NCBI RefSeq assembly: GCF_036323735.1
Contig: NC_086020.1
Location: 83,887,710-83,951,709 of the forward strand
Direction of reading: 5' to 3'
Source of the DNA: Rattus norvegicus
Taxonomy: Eukaryota > Chordata > Mammalia > Rodentia > Muridae
DNA: 64,000 bases
Under the pieces are notes generated by a model. The model was not told where the DNA came from, made no database searches, and was given only the letters and a program-made list of their open reading frames with translations. How positions within the stretch are numbered: the stretch's first letter is position 1; each line of letters opens with the position of its first letter. This document shows positions 34,833 to 46,710 of this stretch, one piece after another. The position numbers were made by a program, and so were the translations under genes.

Positions 34833-35882
34833 ATTGCTAATTTGTGGTTTGTAAGGAGCCTACTTGTTCCTGAACATTCCATGCACCTTGATACACAGGA
34901 TTCTCATAACTCTGTTATTTTCCCTGCTTGAGAGTTGACTGTCTCCCCATTCCAGAATACCCACTCCTTAACTCTCCCGAGAGTAGACTTAGCTTCCATG
35001 GGCACTTACAAATCAGCGGCAGAGTGCAGGCAGCTGGCTCCTTGCTCCTCAGGGTCAGCCTCCAGGCTGGGCTGCCCCATTCAGCTCCCGCTTTGGGCTG
35101 GACACTTGCTGACTAATGCACATCAGGTTAGACACCACGTAAAACTCAGTATCACCGTGGCCTCTGTGTGGATACAGAAGTTCTTAGGTAGGTGCTTATC
35201 CAGTCATAGCCAGAATTCAGCCTGAGAAGCCCAGGAGCCCCTCGTCTACACGGAGGTCAGCGTGGATCCTTCTCTGTCTAAGACGAATTAGTTCTGAAAG
35301 TCTGTTCTTCTCCCTTCTGACCTTTGCCATAAAGAGAGTGAAATACCACTTTTCTGCAAGGCTCCGGGAGACCTGGCTGGCTTCACTTTGTATATGGAAA
35401 AGCCTGCTTATTTTCAGAATGTTTATAATACATAGTCATCCTCCTGGGTGAGGCATTGGACATGCAGTATGGCTGTACAGATTCTCACATCTCCAAGCCT
35501 TTACACCCTTGAATGTTTCAATCGAAATGTTCTCCAAATATGAAAATAAGCCCGCTTGTCTAGGTCTGCAAACTCCCTTTTAAACACTTCCTGGATGCCT
35601 AAGACTGTTAGCTGACTCATTTCTTGTGGCTTCCGTCTTCCTCTTGAAGGCACAGCAGGGATTACAGAGAATGTGAATGTTCTGAGCCCCAAGGGCTCGT
35701 TCTGTAACCCAGAGAACCCCCAACCTTCCCTGGTAATTGTTTCCCGTAGTAAGCCTGTGCATCCCTTACTCGCTGCGTCTTTGATTTTCCAGAAAATTAA
35801 AAATAATGCCTTATGTCACCAGACTGTATTGAGTTACCACATTTAAGGGAAAAGAAAGAATACATCTCAACCCTGAAAATCA
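34833..35882. other. Intron 2, unannotated
   Basis: Nothing recognised. Confidence 0.45.
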
Positions 35883-36070
35883 GGGCTGGAGAGAGGTCTC
35901 AGTGGTTACAGAGGGACCCAGTTCGAGTCCCAGCCCCCGCATGGAGGATCACAAGCATCTGTGACTCCAGCATGGGTTCTGATGACTCTTCTGATGTCTG
36001 GAGGCACCAAGCACATGTGTTGCATGTACATACATGAAGACAAAATGCTCATACATATAAAATAGTAAAG
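35883..36070 (+). mobile_element. B2 SINE
   Basis: gggctggagagaggtctcag start, cccagttcgagtcccagc, and the ttctgatgtctgga tail. It is diverged. Confidence 0.82.
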
Positions 36071-36134
36071 TGTAAAAGGGAGAACCCCGTAACTGTTCCA
36101 AGACCTCTCTCAGCACATAACCTGGTGTGGGTGT

Positions 36135-36180
<46 letters not shown>
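36135..36180 (+). repeat. (GT)n microsatellite
   Basis: About 23 GT units, 8 bp before a TC array. Confidence 0.96.
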
Positions 36181-36185
36181 CCTGC

Positions 36186-36187
<2 letters not shown>

Positions 36188-36238
<51 letters not shown>
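36188..36238 (+). repeat. (TC)n microsatellite
   Basis: About 25 TC units. Confidence 0.96.
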
Positions 36239-36240
<2 letters not shown>

Positions 36241-36770
36241 CTCCTGTGTTATCTGGACTCTCAGTATAGCATGCTGGGAACTGCCTAATCACACCTCTCC
36301 AGAGGACCCAGCCTCGGTTTGTAGCACTTGCTGTTTGTGTGAGGTAAATACTCCCACACGGCCTGTTTGAAGTAGAAACATGATATCACTGAGCACAGAC
36401 ATGTGAAGAGGGACCTCTAGCCATCACTCACGCCAGAGTCGGCTCTAGCACTCCAGGGGCTACAGCCCCCTTGTGCACAGTTATGTTTGTTGTTTACAGT
36501 CCATAGTTTTGGAGAGGTTTAAAGTATGGACTACTTTTTGATCCACTGTAGATGTCCACTTATATATTCTGTCTGGTGTTCTCTATAGTGACAGTGTTGT
36601 GTGCCCCTTAGACACTTGAGTGCTGAAATTCAGCTTCATTGTGAGGCAATGAGAAAGTCAAAAGGTGGTCAGACTAGCAGACCTTAAGAGGTAAATATGT
36701 TTTGGTATGTTGTAGCCTGGATCCCTATGATGAATTCCAGTGGCTTTACAAGACAAGACAGGACACAGGG

Positions 36771-36776
<6 letters not shown>
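36239..36776. other. Intron 2, unannotated
   Basis: Nothing recognised. Confidence 0.45.
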
Positions 36777-36827
<51 letters not shown>

Positions 36828-36828
36828 G

Positions 36829-36862
<34 letters not shown>

Positions 36863-36883
36863 AACAGAGAGACAGAGACAGAC
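36777..36883 (+). repeat. (AC)n followed by GA/GACAGA repeat
   Basis: About 24 AC units then ~55 bp of GA and GACAGA units. Confidence 0.95.
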
Positions 36884-37142
36884 AGGGGTGGGTGGGAGGA
36901 GGTAATACATGTCCGATGCCCCAGATCTGCCCCGCATGTCCTAGGAACTCCCAGCAGATGCAGCCCCTGACCTTGGATGAGACCATGAGTGGAGGGAGGT
37001 AAAGGCTCTTTTCTTTAAAATTAGATCACTGCACTGTAGTGACAGAAAATGGACAACAATAGAAGGTCCCTTGGGGATGAATTCTTTCATCTCTCATCCA
37101 CCTGAAAATGTATTTTCTGTGCTTTAACTTTGAAAAGATGGT

Positions 37143-37420
37143 GTATTTGTTAGCCTCCCTGTCACTGTGACAGAGCACATAGCATGCACAATATAAAGGA
37201 GAGATTTGTGCTGTGCTTCCAGGGTCTGTGCTCTCGAAGCTCAGCCCTTGGGCAGCACATTGCGCTGGAGGTGTCCGTGCTGATGGAGGGGCTTCTCTGG
37301 ATGGGCAGGAAGTGGAGGGAGCTGTGGGCCATGGCCATGCTATCGTCCCTGTACAGATCCCTCTGTTCTGCCATGCCCTCCCCTCGATGATGAACTGAGC
37401 TTTGAAAACTGGGCCAGAGT
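37143..37420 (-). mobile_element. MaLR-type LTR fragment, antisense
   Basis: gtcactgtgacagagcacat at the left edge resembles reversed MT-type LTR ends. The right part is diverged. Confidence 0.5.
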
Positions 37421-37434
37421 CCATCTTTCATTCA

Positions 37435-37463
37435 GTTTTGTTTTGTTTTGTTTTGTTTTGTTT
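37435..37463 (+). repeat. (TTTTG)n
   Basis: About five and a half TTTTG units. Confidence 0.93.
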
Positions 37464-37970
37464 CTGGAAAGTATTTGGTCACAGCAGTGGTTAAACGGAG
37501 GCAGAGAACTGGAACTAGCAATGGGGCCATCGCTGTGACAGCCTGGCCCTGTGACCCAACAAGAGCGTGGAGGTCAGGGCAGAGACATAACAGTGGAAGA
37601 CACGAGGCCCTGTGGCTTTGCATAGGAACAACAGGTCTCCAGAGGTCCCTTCTCCCTGACAAGGGAAGACTTCTCCTGAGGTCTTCAGGAAAGGATCACA
37701 GCTGCCCTGCCTCCAGGTGACACTGGCCATGTTAGCCTAGAAGACACAGTTCCCCCAAACCAGCAGTGTCTGGTGTTTGGTGGCTAATAGATATGTGCCA
37801 CGAATGCTCTGCTCTGCCTTTGCCCACCCCCCACCCCACCCCCCGCCACACTCTGCCTCTTCCCATCTCCTGTCTCCATGCACACATTTCCCCTTTTTAT
37901 TGCATTAGGGGCTTACCCTGGGACCTCCCTTTAACTGTCTCTGCGAAGACCCTATATCCAAGTAATGTCC

Positions 37971-38374
37971 TGTCTTGGTCAGGGTTTCTATTCCTGCACA
38001 AACATCATGACCAAGAAGAGAGTTGGGGAGGAAAGGGTTTATTCAGCTTACACTTCCACATTGCTGTTCATCACCAAAGGAAGTCAGGACTGAAACTCAA
38101 GCAGGTCAGGAGGCAGGAGCTGATGCTGAGGTCATGGAGGGATGTTACTGACTGACTTGCTTCCCCTGGCTTGCTCAGCTTGCTTTCTTATAGAACCCAA
38201 GACCACCAGCCCAAGGATGGCACCACCCACAATGGGCTGGGTCCTCTCCCATTGATAACTAGTTCAGAAAATGCCTTCCAGCTGGGTCTCATGGAGCCAT
38301 TTCCTCAAAGGAGGCTCCTTTCTCTGTGATAACTCCAGCTTGTGTCAAGTTGACACACAAAACCAGCCAGTACA
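37971..38374 (-). mobile_element. Complete rodent MaLR-type LTR, antisense
   Basis: Edges are tgtcttggtcagggtttcta and ttgacacacaaaaccagcca, giving TG...CA ends. The reversed poly(A) region (ggaaagggtttattcagctt) contains AATAAA on the minus strand. It is the intact relative of the split copy at 5371-6153. Subfamily not assigned. Confidence 0.78.
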
Positions 38375-40052
38375 TACCCTATTTTGAGAACTTGAAGGTT
38401 TAAGATTTCACTGTGCCCCCTTTAGAATGACCCCATAACAGATGCCAGATTGTGACCCTTTGCAGTCCTAATGGTTCTCTCCATGGTTGTCCTTGGGGAT
38501 AAGAAATTGGGAACTCAAAACTTCTGAGTCAGAGGATGGCACAGCTGGGTGCTGCTCAGGTCACAAGGCCCCTGCCTGACAATTTAAACCCTAATGGCTC
38601 TTTGTGGTGGACTAATGTGAAAATCATCTGTAAGTTCAGTGTTGTCTTTTGTGTCCAGCTAGTCATAAGCTGTGTCCTGAAAGTATGTCCTTTCCCCCTG
38701 ACATGTATGCTGATACCGGCAGGCCACCGTTGCTTGGTGCCAGCAGATCAAGCCCAGTGTTGTCTTGGGGTCCCAGTGACATAGCTGTTGCCCCAGGTGT
38801 TGGTATGGTGTGGGCATCCTAACCTTGTGCTGCACCAGAGGACCTTGTGTGATATGAAAGGTCTTTATGAAGGAATGACTTGAGGCCCCTGTTTATGGAC
38901 TAAGGTAATGCAGCAGAGAGAAGCTGTCAACAAGACCATTGGGTGGTTAAGATGTTCCTAAAGTAGAAGAGAGCTATCAGCTCTGCACGGGTAAGGAAAG
39001 CGGGAGGTCGGTAGCCCCGTCAGTTAGCTCTTCATCAGGATGATGAAGACTGATAGACCTTCACTCTAAGTCTGTAGATAGAGCAGGAGCAATGTGTCTC
39101 CTTTGCATGACAGCAAGGGACAGGAAAGTGTCATCATTTTACCTGTGACTACTCAGAAGGTTGGCCGAGCCAGCACTGGCTCCATACCTTCGTTAGGCAG
39201 CAGGGTGGGCTCCGAGCATCAGCCACACTCTGTCATGCTCCATCCACTGGCATCCAGAAGAGAGGGGCAGAGTGGTGTTTGTCTGCCTCAGGGCCTCTAC
39301 AGGCTCAGGCTTCAGGTCACAGACAGGTCCACTGTCACGGCGAGGAGCCGACTACCTCTTCACAAGTTTCCTGGGCTGTAGTGGCCATGAGCAGTAGGCT
39401 GGGTGTGTTAAACGGCAGAACTGTGATCTCTTGTGCTCTGAGAACGTGAGGTCAGGTACCGGGAGCCACACTGCTTCTGATGTGCCAAGGGAGGGTTTTG
39501 CCCCAGTACGCTCAGCTTCTAGAGGTTCATCAGCAGGCTGACAGAACTCTGGCCCTACCTGTGCACAGTGTACTTGTCGCAAGTCTGTCCAATTCCATTT
39601 TCAAAAGTCACGGTGGAGTAGGACTCACCTAAGGTTATATGACTTCACTTAACAAATCACAACTGCGGTGATGGTACTTACAGACCAAGCCACATTCTGA
39701 GACAGTGCCGGACAGCTCTCTGACATAAGTCCTTTGGAAAACTCCACCACACCCTACCAACATTCCAAAGGCAGTGGTGGTAAAACTATGGAGTTCCCAT
39801 GGCAAAGGAGCTCCTCCCCCAGCCTTCACTGCTGTCCAGGTGGAGCCCCATAGCAACCTGTCTTCCAGGCCTCCTGGATGTTCTGTGCTGGAGGTGTGAC
39901 CCCCACACTAATCTTATGCCCCATCAGTGTTAAAGAATGCTTTCTATATTCATTCTGTTTGAATGTCTTGGAAGGCCTCTCTGTGCAGTCTATGCTGGCT
40001 TCAAACATGAGATCCTTTTCCCGGAGTCTCCCAGTGCCTGGGTCATTTTTAT

Positions 40053-40053
<1 letters not shown>
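38375..40053. other. Intron 2, unannotated
   Basis: No feature recognised. Confidence 0.4.

Positions 40054-40085
<32 letters not shown>
40054..40085 (+). repeat. (CA)n microsatellite
   Basis: About 15 CA units. Confidence 0.96.
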
Positions 40086-40087
<2 letters not shown>

Positions 40088-41929
40088 TTAAGTGCTATAC
40101 CTCCACTCTCTAAGTTATGTAACATCTAACAAAACAGATGGCAACCTAATTGATGAAAGTGAAATCAGCACTAAAACTTGATACTACCATCAGCTTATAT
40201 CTCAAGGTCCTACCACCCTTGTGGTGAAGTTTTCCATTAGTGAGGATGTGATTTTAAATTTCTAATGACCTTCTGGGTAATTTCAGCTTTGGTAGAGGTG
40301 GACTGCTTCTTGTCAGACCCAATTAGGCCGTTGGCATTTACCACACAGTAGTTGGTGATGAACTGTAATGTGAGTATTTTCTTTCCTTTCTGCTCACAAG
40401 TTCTCATTTAGGTTAGCTTCCTTGGAAGCCGCTTGTCTGTTCTGTGAAAGCTAGTTTAGTTAGAGTCGTTCCTATGTCAGCATCTAAACATAGTTCTGGG
40501 CACATTGGGTGTCTGTTGGCCTCAGGAAACCACCGGCCACACACAGCTATACATAGATTGCAAGGTGCTGAGGACAAATGAAAGGGTATGGCTCTGTGAG
40601 GGGTCACCCTGTCTGCCCATGAGACCTAGAGATAGACAGTCCACCTGCAGACAAGTGTATCAGTCCACGTGTTAGGTGGTAGCAATTTAGCCTAGTACGG
40701 TTTGTTTCTTAGAGGCCGACAAAGTGTAAATGGATTGGGTTCCCACGCTCATCTCCCTCTCCAGACTGACCATAACTGTCTAAAGCTCAAGGCCACACCT
40801 TCTTCACTGATTAATTCATCATCTTGTCGTTGTGCACAGCAAAAGTTAAACTTTTCTTCAAAACACATGGAGCATGAGTTTTAGCCCGAGAGACAAGAAC
40901 ATTGACATTCTAGTCAGAATCCCTCTGTGAGCAGAGAGCATGGTATGTGTGGCAAGGAGCCCCGGCAGGAGTTGGCCAGTTCCCCTCATCCAGGCTGATC
41001 TCCCTCACCAGAGAGGCGGCACAGGAGAGTTGCCCTGGGGGCACAGTGAATTGAAGTGTCTCCACATAGTGACTGAGCATGAGGGTTCTCATAAAATCAC
41101 AGGATTCTGACTGGATTCCTTGGGTCTGGGATGAGAGAGGAGATATGAAGTCTCAGCTTTCTTGGGACCACACTGCTGGGAAGGACTTTGAGGCAGCGTT
41201 ATATAACATCTGGCTCCATAGCAAGTATGGAAACCAGAAGTGGTTTGTCAGCTTCTCAGTGGTCCTTAGGAGCCAGCTGCAACTCCACTACAGGAGGTCC
41301 TCTCAGGATGTGGAGGGGAAGGAGGAAATGAGGCTTCTCCTCTGTATGTCCACAGGAGGTTGACCTCTCCGTCTGCTCATGTTTGTGGAGACTACAGAGT
41401 TACCCAGTCTATCAGGAGCGTTTGCTTACCATAAACACGTGGGCCGAGCTTCAATCAACGCTCCAACTTGGCTTTATAAAATAAAATATGTAACAGTAAC
41501 TACATGGAGACAAGAGCCTTGGTCGAGTCCACGGCCTTAGGGTTACCTGGACCTTTTAACTCTTAAATCAGCCTCTTGGCTTCAACTGTCCAGTTGTACG
41601 GCACTGAGAAAATGCCTGGCTGAGTCTTTAAAGATGAATTTCCAAGCAACCTACTACCTTGCTGACGGAAGATCCATGTTCTGTTGTTGCTGAACTCTCT
41701 CAGGGCAAAGAGGTCATTGATTTTTGCTTATGTTCATGCCTCGGGGCAAGGGTTAGTCATTAAAGGTAAATTATTGTAGACTGGAAGATGGAAAGAAATG
41801 TCACACTCAAAAAAGTCCCTTACCTTTCACAGGACAGTGACTGCATCTGTGGCCCCTGCCCCGGGAGTATGTATAGTTGACACGCCCCCTCTCTTCATTC
41901 ATTGTTGCAACCTATAAAGGCTGTTTGTA
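40086..41929. other. Intron 2, unannotated
   Basis: No feature recognised. Confidence 0.4.
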
Positions 41930-41967
41930 CCCAAAACAATAATAGTTCTATTAAAATATACACTCAA

Positions 41968-42071
41968 GGGGTTGGGGATTTAGCTCAGTGGTAGAGCGCT
42001 TGCCTAGGAAGCGCAAGGCCCTAGGTTCGGTCCTCAGCTCCGAAAAAAAGAACCAAAAAAAAAAAAAAAAA
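41968..42071 (+). mobile_element. ID SINE (BC1/tRNA-Ala-derived), young rat-type copy
   Basis: The ~75-bp body starts ggggttggggatttagctca and keeps the RNA polymerase III A box (tagctcagtgg) and B box (ggttcggtcct). The A-rich tail is interrupted by gaacc. An 8-bp duplication, acactcaa, flanks it at 41960-41967 and 42071-42078. The near-consensus sequence suggests recent insertion. Confidence 0.95.
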
Positions 42072-42731
42072 CACTCAAATATTATTTGGACTTTTAAAAG
42101 GAAGAAATTGTGTCTCCTGCCACAGCACAAGTGGACCTTTATATACTGTGCCAAGTGAAAAAAGCCGGAGGTACAAGGTCTCAGCCTGCAGAATTCCACT
42201 GTCAGGTCTAGGGCAGGCCCAGTTGTCGATTAGGAAGTGGAATGGAAGTCAGCAAGGGTGTGGGGAGAATTAGGAGGGAGTGTTCAGCATATAGTTCGCA
42301 GCTTAAAAATGAAGAGAACCCAGAGCTTTGTTTTCTCACTGTGAACACTGAGCACTGCAGAACTGTACACTTGAAAACGGCAAAGGTGGTCAGTTTTAGC
42401 CACATTTCTTACCACTGTGAACGCATCAGCACAACACAGCAGTGGTTTGGTGGCTCAGGAGCTAAACTACCCTGTGACTCAGCAGATTCACCCCTAGGTG
42501 TTCACTGAAGAGGATTCAAAGCAAAGGAACAAACAAAAGCCCATCTGTGGACGATTAAAACACCATCGTTGATAAGAGCTAAAAGGTGATATTGTGCCAA
42601 ATGGCTAACACGTGATGAACGGGAAGAATGCACTCCATCCATGTGGCAGAGTATCACCTAGCCGAGAAAAGAGGGCTGAGTTCTGTTACAGTAGGCGTTG
42701 TGTTTATAAAAAGATAAAGTAAGGGGGGTTA
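42072..42731 (+). mobile_element. Two adjacent old L1M-type 3' fragments
   Basis: First fragment to ~42420: agtgaaaaaagccggaggta, then gaactgtacacttgaaaacg, the usual 3' end. Second from ~42421: cagattcacccctaggtgtt, ataagagctaaaaggtgata, aaatggctaacacgtgatga. The order indicates two L1M copies, or a rearranged one, head to tail. Confidence 0.68.
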
Positions 42732-43099
42732 TGTTATATGGAAGTCTGAGGAAAGGGGGTGCCACAGCGGGCCCATGCTGAGACATCCCTTTCCCCCTGA
42801 GGGAGCAGCCACATGACAGTATAGTATAGAATAGAGTTTATTCATGGGGAGGGGAGTTAAGAGGGTAGTTGGGGCAGAGAGAGGGGGGTGGGTAGAGAAA
42901 TACGCAAATAGAGTCCAGCCATGAGCACATGGAGAGAAGGGGATGGGGAGAGAGGAGACAAGGGGGAAGAGCAAGAGAGGAGCAAAAGGGAGCAAGAGCA
43001 AGAGAGACAGAAGGGGACAGGAGGGGACCTTTATAGTGTCAGGCGTACCTAGCTGTTGCCAGGTCACTGTGGGGGTGGAGCTTAAACAGAATGCTAACA
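42732..43099 (-). mobile_element. Solo LTR copy C, rodent endogenous retrovirus type
   Basis: Third member of the family at 3319 and 5509. On the minus strand it starts TGTTAGCATTCTGTTTAAGC, keeps a TATA motif (ACTATAAAGG) and AATAAA (ATGAATAAACTC). It interrupts an old L1M whose 3' part resumes at 43100. Confidence 0.74.
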
Positions 43100-43330
43100 G
43101 TAGGTGAACTTGAAAACCATCTAGCCAAGTAAAGAAAGCAGACACCAGCGGCCATGGTTCTGGTCTCATCTTTGGGAAGTGTCTGAAGTAGGAAAATCTG
43201 TACACAGAAAGCAGCTCACTGGCCACTGATGGCTAGGAGAAGAGAACCCATACAGAATTGTGGCTTAGTGGGTGCAGGTTCTCTTGGAGATGGTGGTGAA
43301 GTGTTCTAGAATTAGGTAGTGGCAATGGCC
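43100..43330 (+). mobile_element. L1M 3' fragment, continuation after LTR copy C
   Basis: ttggagatggtggtgaagtg and tctagaattaggtagtggca are typical of the terminal part of old L1 3' UTRs. Confidence 0.6.
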
Positions 43331-44500
43331 CCAAAGAAAATGAATTCAGCTGAAAGGATGATCGCCGTGCCCTATGCCTGTTACCTCAGGAAGGGGTATG
43401 GGGAGCCCTGGCTGTAGACCAGCCTCTGTGTCTTAGCTGCGAATGTGTACATTCACGTGTTGAAAGGACTTTCTGCAGGACTCTGGCTACAATCCCAGGG
43501 GGACCAGGACTGTTCTGAGAGAAGGGGAAAGACAGATGCGTGGCCATGATGGTCTCATTGAGGGAGGGCGGCCAGGCAGCTGAAGGGGCCACAGAAGCCC
43601 TGAACTCATGCAGTTGCTTCCTTGGCCTCCCAGAAGGCTGGCCCTCGGGCCATCAGATTGATGGGCCACATCCACAGGAATGATACAAAGAGGAAGCCAG
43701 CATCTCATGTCTGCTTTTAAGAGCAAGAGGATGCTATGCCAGAAATCCCCTAGCAACACCACTTGGCAGAACTTAGTCACGTGACTGTGCCTAACTCTAG
43801 CTTACTTGAGATTCTTTTAGACCTATCGCCCTCAGCAGAATGAACATTTGACACAGGGCCCCATCTTAAAGAGTAGTCATTATAAGCACCCTTGGCACTA
43901 ATCAGACACCACTGGTTAAGTGGTTAGAATGCTGCTGCCCAAGTCGTCTGCAGATATGCATGGGGCAGAGATCTGGCATCCCACTGGCTTTCCACAGCAC
44001 CTCTCAGCTGTCCCCAGGGTGCACATAGCTTTGCTGGGTGCCAGGCACTTCCCTGTGTGGGGCCTGCTAGTGAGCTTGCATTCCTCTGGAGACTGTAAGC
44101 TTAGAAGATTAAAGTTATGTTTATCACCAGAATGAAATCTCACAGCAGAGGGCGTCTAGGGTTCTCCTGCTCCTAAAAAAGCTGCATGTAGAAGACATCC
44201 TGACTCCATGATGATAGCCAGGGCCTTGTTGGGGATAGGCATGGACAGACAAGCAAGGATGAAGGATGCTGGACGGCTGTCCCAGGCCATGGCTGCGGAG
44301 GCTGTCTTATGACCCCACTGGTGTGGGACACTCACCAGGCCAGGTTCCTGTGGGTCCTCAAACAACTGAACACTTCTGCTCTGCTGTTGCTGTGTCACTG
44401 GGAAGAGGAGTTTTTCTACTAATGCCGGAATGGGACTGTAGGTTGATGTCATTATGCTGGTGAGGGCTGGCACAAGTTAGATCAAGGCCGTGATTGGACA
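43331..44500. other. Intron 2, unannotated
   Basis: Nothing recognised. Confidence 0.42.
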
Positions 44501-44504
44501 GTAA

Positions 44505-45010
44505 AAGAATAAGGTGGGGATAAAGTTTTTGTAGGGAGGAAGAATCAAGATGGAGACTAAGAATGACCCAGATCCGGGTGGTCATGAATTGTCAAGGTAG
44601 CTGGGATGGATTTCTGTAGGCAAATTATCTTAATCTAGGTTTATATCCTTATCAGTTGCTTATAAGTTTATTGTGTGGATGTATTGGAGATTGGGAATTT
44701 AACATGTAAATCTAATTGTTAAACTACAGGTTTTTAGAGTTTTGATTTACCGGGCTACCCGGGGTGTGAACAAAGTTCCCGGTGGGCAGAGAGACAACCT
44801 GTTTCAGTTCTGGAAGCCGTGCTAGGCTATAGAATGCCTGACATAGCGTGGCATGGTGCCATGCTAGAACGGCCCTCAGAACGCAATGTGTGTGTCAGGC
44901 ATGGTAACAAACCACCAAGAGGACAGTGTGTGAAAGCAGCTGGCAGAGAAACAGCTGGAGCGCACAGCTCCCGCGGATCTGAGCTGGGTCCGCCATTTTT
45001 TTATTACTGT
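44505..45010 (+). mobile_element. Possible LTR-type repeat, family unknown
   Basis: The region from gatggagactaagaatgacc through accgggctacccggggtg, gtttcagttctggaagccgt and agcgtggcatggtgccat resembles a rodent interspersed LTR repeat I cannot name. A GC-rich palindrome-like segment (gagcgcacagctcccgcgg) lies at ~44958. Ends not defined. Confidence 0.4.
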
Positions 45011-45463
45011 AATATGGGACCTTTGCAGACAGGACCTCAAAAGCTATGGCAAACCCAAGCCTGAGGATTGGTAATGACACCCAGTCGTCAGAACTGCGTG
45101 GTGTGTGGCCCAGGTGCCATTGGCTCAGCCCTCGCTGAGATTCCACAAAGCAGAACCCCATGTGGGACAATCACACTAGAGAGAGATATTGGATTTGTGT
45201 GAGTCACGAGGTCGTTGAGTGGCCTGTGTCTCAGGATCCAGTTCACCACTGTGATTTGTGCTCTCCACAGGGAAAGGTTGCTGGTGTCTCGAGGTCTTGC
45301 ATTTCTATAACCAGACTCCTGTAATTGATGGATTACAAAGCAAAGGCTTATTTTGGTGAATGACTCTGGAGACTTGGAGCTGGGTGGGCTGCATCTGACG
45401 CTGGCCTTTGCTGAATCACAAGCTGTCACTGTGCATCACACAGCAATAACAGGAGTGCGTGCA

Positions 45464-45632
45464 CTGTGTGTGTGTGTGTGTGTGCGCGCGCGCGCGCGCT
45501 CACACGCTCACGTTTCATGTCATGGCACATGTGTGGAGGACAGAGGATGACTTAGGTCAGTCCCCTGCTTCAAACTTAGGTTGTGAGGCTTGACAGCAAG
45601 CACCTCTGCCTGCTGAGCCATCTCGCTGGCCC
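45464..45632 (-). mobile_element. B3-type SINE, antisense
   Basis: TG/CG-rich head, then gtggaggacagaggatgact and ending ctgctgagccatctcgctgg. The head holds the alternating TG and CG runs listed separately. Confidence 0.85.
45466..45499 (+). repeat. (TG)9(CG)8 alternating tract
   Basis: 34 bp of strictly alternating pyrimidine-purine, TG then CG. It is the tail of the antisense B3. Confidence 0.93.
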
Positions 45633-46424
45633 TTGCACACAGAATCTTGATGGGAACATATGGGGATCAGTGTCGATGGCACTTCTGAAGAGCAGACACT
45701 GGAGTGAGGCTGGGATCACCCCTGTCCCTTCACATAACACCATCCTCTGGGGACGTGGCTCCCCAAGGCACCCAGGCTGGTGCTGTGGGTCATGGTCAGT
45801 CATCCACTTTTCAGACAAGATCTACCTCTAGTCTGCCATTAACATGAACCTTAAAGGCTGATGAGTTTAAGCTTTGCTGGATAGACATATTCATACAGAG
45901 GAGAAAACAGAAACACAGGGCCAGCTGAGCGGAATGTTCCTAACTGACCACAGTGATAGCCAGGCCCTGGGGGGCGGCGGGTGCATGTGGAGTGAAGCAA
46001 TGGAGGTGTGTTACCCAGACTGGTGGGTCAGATTCCTAAAGAGTGTGTGTCCGTGAGGCTGTCACACGGCCTGTTTTACTTCACTCCCTCTGCATCCTGG
46101 GCTCTGTACACTGGCTTTTGGATCTCATTTCCCTGAAGCTCTGAAAAAACGGAGGACAAGGTTGTGATGCCCCGGCAGACATTGTCGTCCTTCCCTGGTG
46201 GAATCTAAATCTTCCTAGCACCTTAAGGATCTGAACTGTTGCCCAGGAGAGATGGCCAAGAGAAGTGGAAACTCACAACAAATGAATCAGAGAACCAGAT
46301 GCCTGTAGGTCAGAAGACCAATTAATTAATTAATAAAAGACCAAATGTTTGTAAATAAATGTCAGTGGCAAAATAAGGCCACAGTTCTCTCGCATTAAAA
46401 GAAAAAAAAAATGAAAAGATAAGC

Positions 46425-46710
46425 CAGGCTAGGGAGATGACTCAGTCAGCAAAGTACTGGCCACAGAAGCATGGAAACTGTTTTCAGTCCCCAGCACCCT
46501 CATAAAAGCTGGACGTGGCAGTGTTTGCCTGTAATCCTGGCTCTGTGGGACACAGGCCAGAAGATCCCTGGGGCTTGCCAGTCAGCTAGCATAGCTGAGC
46601 TGTAGTGATCTAGGCTTGCTGAGACGCCTGTCTCAACAGAGTAGGCTAGTAAGCCACCGAGGAAGATACCCAGTGTAAGCCTCTGGCTTCCACATGCTTG
46701 TGTACTCCCA
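46425..46710 (+). mobile_element. B4/RSINE1-type SINE
   Basis: Starts ggctagggagatgactcagt; internal ggcagtgtttgcctgtaatc; ends in the tctggcttccacatgcttgt region. Confidence 0.82.

Noticed and set aside
36684..37002. Open frames with long HTHTHT or SLSLSL runs, also at 1018-1364, 2575-2868, 3171-3731, 47593-48097 and 48808-49014
   Set aside because: They are created by CA, GA or TC arrays with no supporting codons on either side.
41968..42042. Possible functional tRNA-Ala gene
   Set aside because: The A and B boxes are those of an ID SINE. The A-rich tail and target duplication show a retroposed copy.
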